Of a stretch of 64,000 nucleotides of DNA, positions 60,001 to 64,000 are shown in pieces. The position numbers and the translations under genes were made by a program. Positions within the stretch are counted from its first letter, which is position 1, and each line of letters starts with the position of its first letter. Source of the stretch: Zerene cesonia (Eukaryota > Arthropoda > Insecta > Lepidoptera > Pieridae); assembly GCF_012273895.1 (NCBI RefSeq), contig NC_052113.1:3586195-3650194 (forward strand). Direction: 5' to 3'. Below the pieces are notes generated by a model. The model ran no database searches. It saw only the letters and a list, made by a program, of their open reading frames with translations, and had not been told where the DNA came from.

Positions 60001-63000
60001 AAACATATAAAAACTTGAAGCATTTTGAGTTTATACTGGAGTTTAGCTGACAGATGAGTACAATTAAACGCAATGAGTAATATTTTTTATTATTTAAGAC
60101 GGAAAGCTTTGCGATGATAAAGTTTATATATTTTAAGTGCAAGGGATCCTCGACGAGTCTCATATCATTCTAAGGTATATTGGTGATTTGACAATCCTAA
60201 GAAATAGGTATAGATGTGAAATAATACTTAATAATAATAAGTTTTTTGTTGTGTCCTTTTTAACGTTTTTTATTAAAATCATTATATATAGGGAGTAAAT
60301 ACATTTCATTGTCTGTCTTATTGAGTTGTTATATTCATTAACTTTCTTTGTGTTTAACACTTGCTACAAAAAGAGCTAATATTGTATAAGCAATAAGTCT
60401 TAAAAAATAAGTGTCTGAGTTTTGTAAAAAAATTATGTTACTAATCAGCTTCACACGTATGTTTTAATATTTTGGGCCAATATTTATCATAGTAGGTTAA
60501 TCTTTTATTATCACATAGGTGCTGTCTGTTTGTTTGTTTGACAGCTTGGGCCTTAGCGTTAAGTCAACATTACGTCGTTTGTTGATCATAATATTATGAT
60601 GACCATATGACAGAATGACAGAATATTTAATTTAAGACGCTGCTATTTTTTATTTTTGTTCTAGTAATTAATGTTTGGGGTTAAATACTAACTACTTCAT
60701 AATATTATATATACTTACCTCTTTTAGTATAAGCGGTGGAATTATTCTAATACCAGTAGTATTATATTTTTATTTGAATAGTTCAATTTTGTAATGTTTA
60801 CCCTAAAAAAAAAAACATAAAAATGTATCGCGACTGGCTGAAAATCAGCGCTGTCATAATATGTTTAATTGGTCCGCTTTTGCTGAATATTTCTAATTTC
60901 TTTCACTGATTTTTTTTAATTTTACCGTGGATATTTTTAATATTTAAAAGAAGTGTGACTATTGCAGTTGTTATTGATTATATTTTGACGTTTATATTAA
61001 TTGTCGTAAATCGTACGTAGTCTTCAAAGTAATAGCCGATACAGACTATCCGTTCGTTATGAGGGGACAGCATTCCGAAATGATTGTATCTTTTCCTCAT
61101 TGAAGAACTTGTTAATTTATACTTTGGATACGCTTCCTTATTACGTTTCTTTTCTTGATATACGTGTTTACAGGTTCATCAGTACTTCATATTAATAGCA
61201 AAATATTTATATAATTACTCAATTCCAAGCCTCGCCATCGATCATTCAAATATAAACAAAAATCGTTCACACGTTCACAGTTTTTTACTGGTTCAAGCAA
61301 TTGCCTTTTTGATGTTTAATAATAATATGATGATTTGATAAAGCGTAAGTGATTGATGGATTATTAAGAGTTCCACTGTACTTAATTACAAAGCAATCTA
61401 GACGAAAATGTTGAAAAGCAGGTCGTGTAGTTTCCCAAAGAGCCAGACTAACCATTCAAGTATTTTGATTTCATTTTTTTTGGCTTTCGGCCGTGCCCAA
61501 TATTGCTGTAGGGCATTCATGAGCAGATTTCGGCTAGTATCCCACAAAACGAATCTAACTCTCTAAATGACTTCTGTGTGTTGGACCTACATCCCCATGT
61601 AAGCCCTCTGTAACTGCCATAACCACTGCGACAGCCGCGATCGAAACATTTCCTTCTATTAAAAGTATGCCAATGTAACAGTTAAGTAAGTTACGGTACG
61701 TTATCTGTTAACAGGCTCTCAAACGAATTTCCCTCGTCTATCATACTTAATTAACGCTCCAACTAATAACTAATTAATTTTGGACCTGAGTTTGGCATGA
61801 GTTACTTGGAGCTATTTTCGTTGAATAGGATCTTCCTTGGAAATTCTGTAATGATCAACACTTAGAATAATTAAGTAATTATTATTACCAAACTTAAGAG
61901 GTTTATTTTTTGTGAATAATTTGAATACGACACTAATTCGATACCGCAACACGATGAAAGACCAATTAATTATAAATAATATTTTTTTTACATACATTTG
62001 TTCTCTAAATTTTATACATATTAAACAATTATGATGTAGCTAACTATGCTTATAAACAAATCTTATAAATCGTAATTAACTTATTTCAACCGACTTCAAA
62101 AAAGGAGGAGGTTATAAAGGCGACTGTATTTTTGTGTTTGTTACCTCATAACTTACTGGGAGTACAGATTTTTATGATTCTTTTTTTATTTGAAAGCTGG
62201 TAACTCCTGGCTTTAAATGGGAACACCATGTGTTCCCATTTAAAATGGGTCTAGTTCTGACAATATGAAGACTGATTGATATTTCGGACTTCTGAATAAC
62301 TCCATTGTGTCCACCGGTTTTTGTGACGGAACTGCGGGTCTTAATAAAAATCAACCTAGCGTAACCAAATTGTACAAAATAATATGGACATACATAGATT
62401 TAATCTTATAGTTATATTGTTTATAACTCCTCAAATTTCTCTCTCGGTGATGCAACAGGTCACTGAACATGGTTAAAAAAAATTTAATATACTGAACTTA
62501 TGCAACAATTATACAACAATCGCTAATACTTTTATATAGCTCGTTATTACATAAATACCATTTATCAAGCTTTGATTTTTATAGCGTTCATTCAACGTAA
62601 CCCATTAAGTTTATGTTAGCAATTCACTAAAGAGGAAATGTTTTAAACAGTGGTAAAGGGAATATAACAGGGTTTTAAGCGGTGTTGCGAGACAGCTGAC
62701 AAATCGGTCTATTTGTCGGTCAGCTGGCGAAGGCTTTGATAAACCATGCGACGAATGGAACCCGTTTGTGATAAATGTATTTTTAATGTTGTATGTAATC
62801 TTTACGAATTACTTTGATGGTGTAATTAAGAACTTTCATTAGAAAGATAAGCATTGTCATTGGTAGTTTGATAATGCTTTATATGTTAATTCATAATAGG
62901 TAATTAATAACATAGGTATATTGTAAAATTGTTAATGTAAGTATGTTAAGATATTACAAAGGATATGGTTGCGAGGTGATGTAGCTAGAGATAAATGGAA

Positions 63001-64000
63001 TCTTGGAGATAAAACCGTCGTTAATTTTGTATCAGGTATAAGAAAAAGAACAATCGTGTAAACAATTCAATCTAGGTACATAATATAATCTATTTGAAAT
63101 GGTAATATTTAAAAATAGTCCTGGTTGATAAAAACTTTTACTATTGCTGTTACTATTTGTAAGTATTATTCAACTGGGTTAAGCATTATTCAATTTCAAT
63201 AGAATTTTTGAATTTTCTGAAATGTAGATTATTAAAAATGTTAAGTACTCAGAACGATATTAGAAGTTAGCTATTGCCACTTTATTAAGTTCTATTTGGG
63301 TATTGCCATTTTGCATAGTTCGTTCAAATGATTTATATAACTCAAAAATCCATTTTAAAATGCTTGTGAAAACGAGATCGTAAAACTGTGCGCAATAAAT
63401 TAAATTGAATAAAACCGGCATGTCTTTTTAAGGACGCTGTTATTTATAAAAATTTCGGTTCAATTGAAACGATTTTTGTGTCGTAGGTGTATTTTTGGAT
63501 ACATTTATACATTTGATAAAGAACTGGTTATTATTAAGATGCGATCGAATCTTTTGCAATAATGTATTGGTGAACGTGCAACCACTTACTATCATATTAT
63601 GCTTTTGCTGGTTTAATTTGAAATTTAGTTTTATGAACCATTTATTGATAAGTGTGATAATTATTTTCACTTAGAAAATACGATGGGAAGAGGGTTATAT
63701 TTATAAGCGATTGACTATCATCGAAATTTACTCTGGAATCACGAAGATTATTTACCCTTCTCGGCAATATAGTAAGTCTGAGGCAACAGCATGCGTTGCG
63801 GCCGTCTTAATTTTGTGGCAATTACAATGTCTTTACACATCTATTATTCTTTACTCATTATAAAGTAGTTGAACTATCATTGTTATTTAACGGAACACAA
63901 TATCGAAGGAGGCTCTTACAATATTATTCCTTCATAAAATATCAATTCCTTAATTACGCGCACCTATTACAAAGGGTTGGGTTATGACGTCATTACACAA
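57031..64000. other. Gene-poor right end
   Basis: AT-rich; one repeat at 62088-62340 is listed separately. A small hairpin-forming GTCCG-TGACG-CGGAC occurs at about 58402-58416 and a palindrome GTTGCTAGCAAC at 59339-59350. No exon supported. Confidence 0.5.
62088..62340 (+). repeat. Interspersed element with CCGACTTCAAAAAAGGAGGA start
   Basis: Starts CAACCGACTTCAAAAAAGGA then GGAGGTTATAAAGGCGACTG, followed by TTTGTTACCTCATAACTTAC, a TTTTTATTTGAAAGCTGGT block and an internal inverted repeat AATGGGAACA / TGTTCCCATT (about 62216-62241). I recall this opening as widespread in lepidopteran genomes; class not determined. Confidence 0.6.

Overview
The window is eukaryotic nuclear DNA, almost certainly from a moth or butterfly. 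It is AT-rich, its genes have short exons with GT-AG introns, and it is littered with short repeats of lepidopteran type: elements that read from CTAGCTGCGCCCCGCG to a CGCATTTATAATATTA tail, a tRNA-derived SINE, and repeats carrying a TTAGCTTCACCTGTATG core. No prokaryotic genes, CRISPR arrays or stand-alone tRNA/rRNA genes were seen. Two runs of exactly 1000 N (8674-9673 and 26691-27690) are scaffold gaps of unknown true size. The assignment to Lepidoptera rests on recalled repeat character and was not searched.

Genes are packed into the left 27 kb. In order: (1) a meiotic HFM1/Mer3 helicase on the minus strand (66-7019; 12 exons in the window, 3' part outside); (2) head-to-head with it, a plus-strand death-domain + SEFIR adaptor resembling Act1/CIKS (7561-10075), whose ATG is split by an intron; (3) convergent with that, a minus-strand geminin gene (10877-12311), the Cdt1 inhibitor of replication licensing; (4) divergent from geminin, a plus-strand inositol polyphosphate 5-phosphatase with a C-terminal SKICH domain, of the INPP5K/INPP5J type (13093 to the gap at 26691). 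A coding exon at about 23611-23814, with a TATA-like box just upstream, lies in the 5.8-kb intron between the phosphatase and SKICH halves. It would give a separate SKICH-only protein carrying a LIR-like motif. This is the most interesting unexplained object in the window.

The right 36 kb (27.7-64 kb) is gene-poor. It holds one convincing exon, the first coding exon of an unrecognised secreted, furin-site-bearing precursor (35115-35606), preceded by an overlapping upstream ORF. The rest is probably its long intron(s) and/or intergenic DNA, with repeats, a nuclear copy of part of mitochondrial cytochrome b (47632-47805), a GC-rich island with TALE-homeodomain-like motifs (38.70-38.87 kb), and two weak exon candidates (47.23-47.40 and 55.01-55.17 kb).

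The genes do not form a pathway. The layout is two tight divergent pairs (HFM1/DD-SEFIR, 541 bp between start codons; geminin/INPP5, 781 bp), each likely to share a promoter region. Exon boundaries were derived by hand from splice consensus, reading-frame phase and family similarity. Exon phases agree across all four genes.
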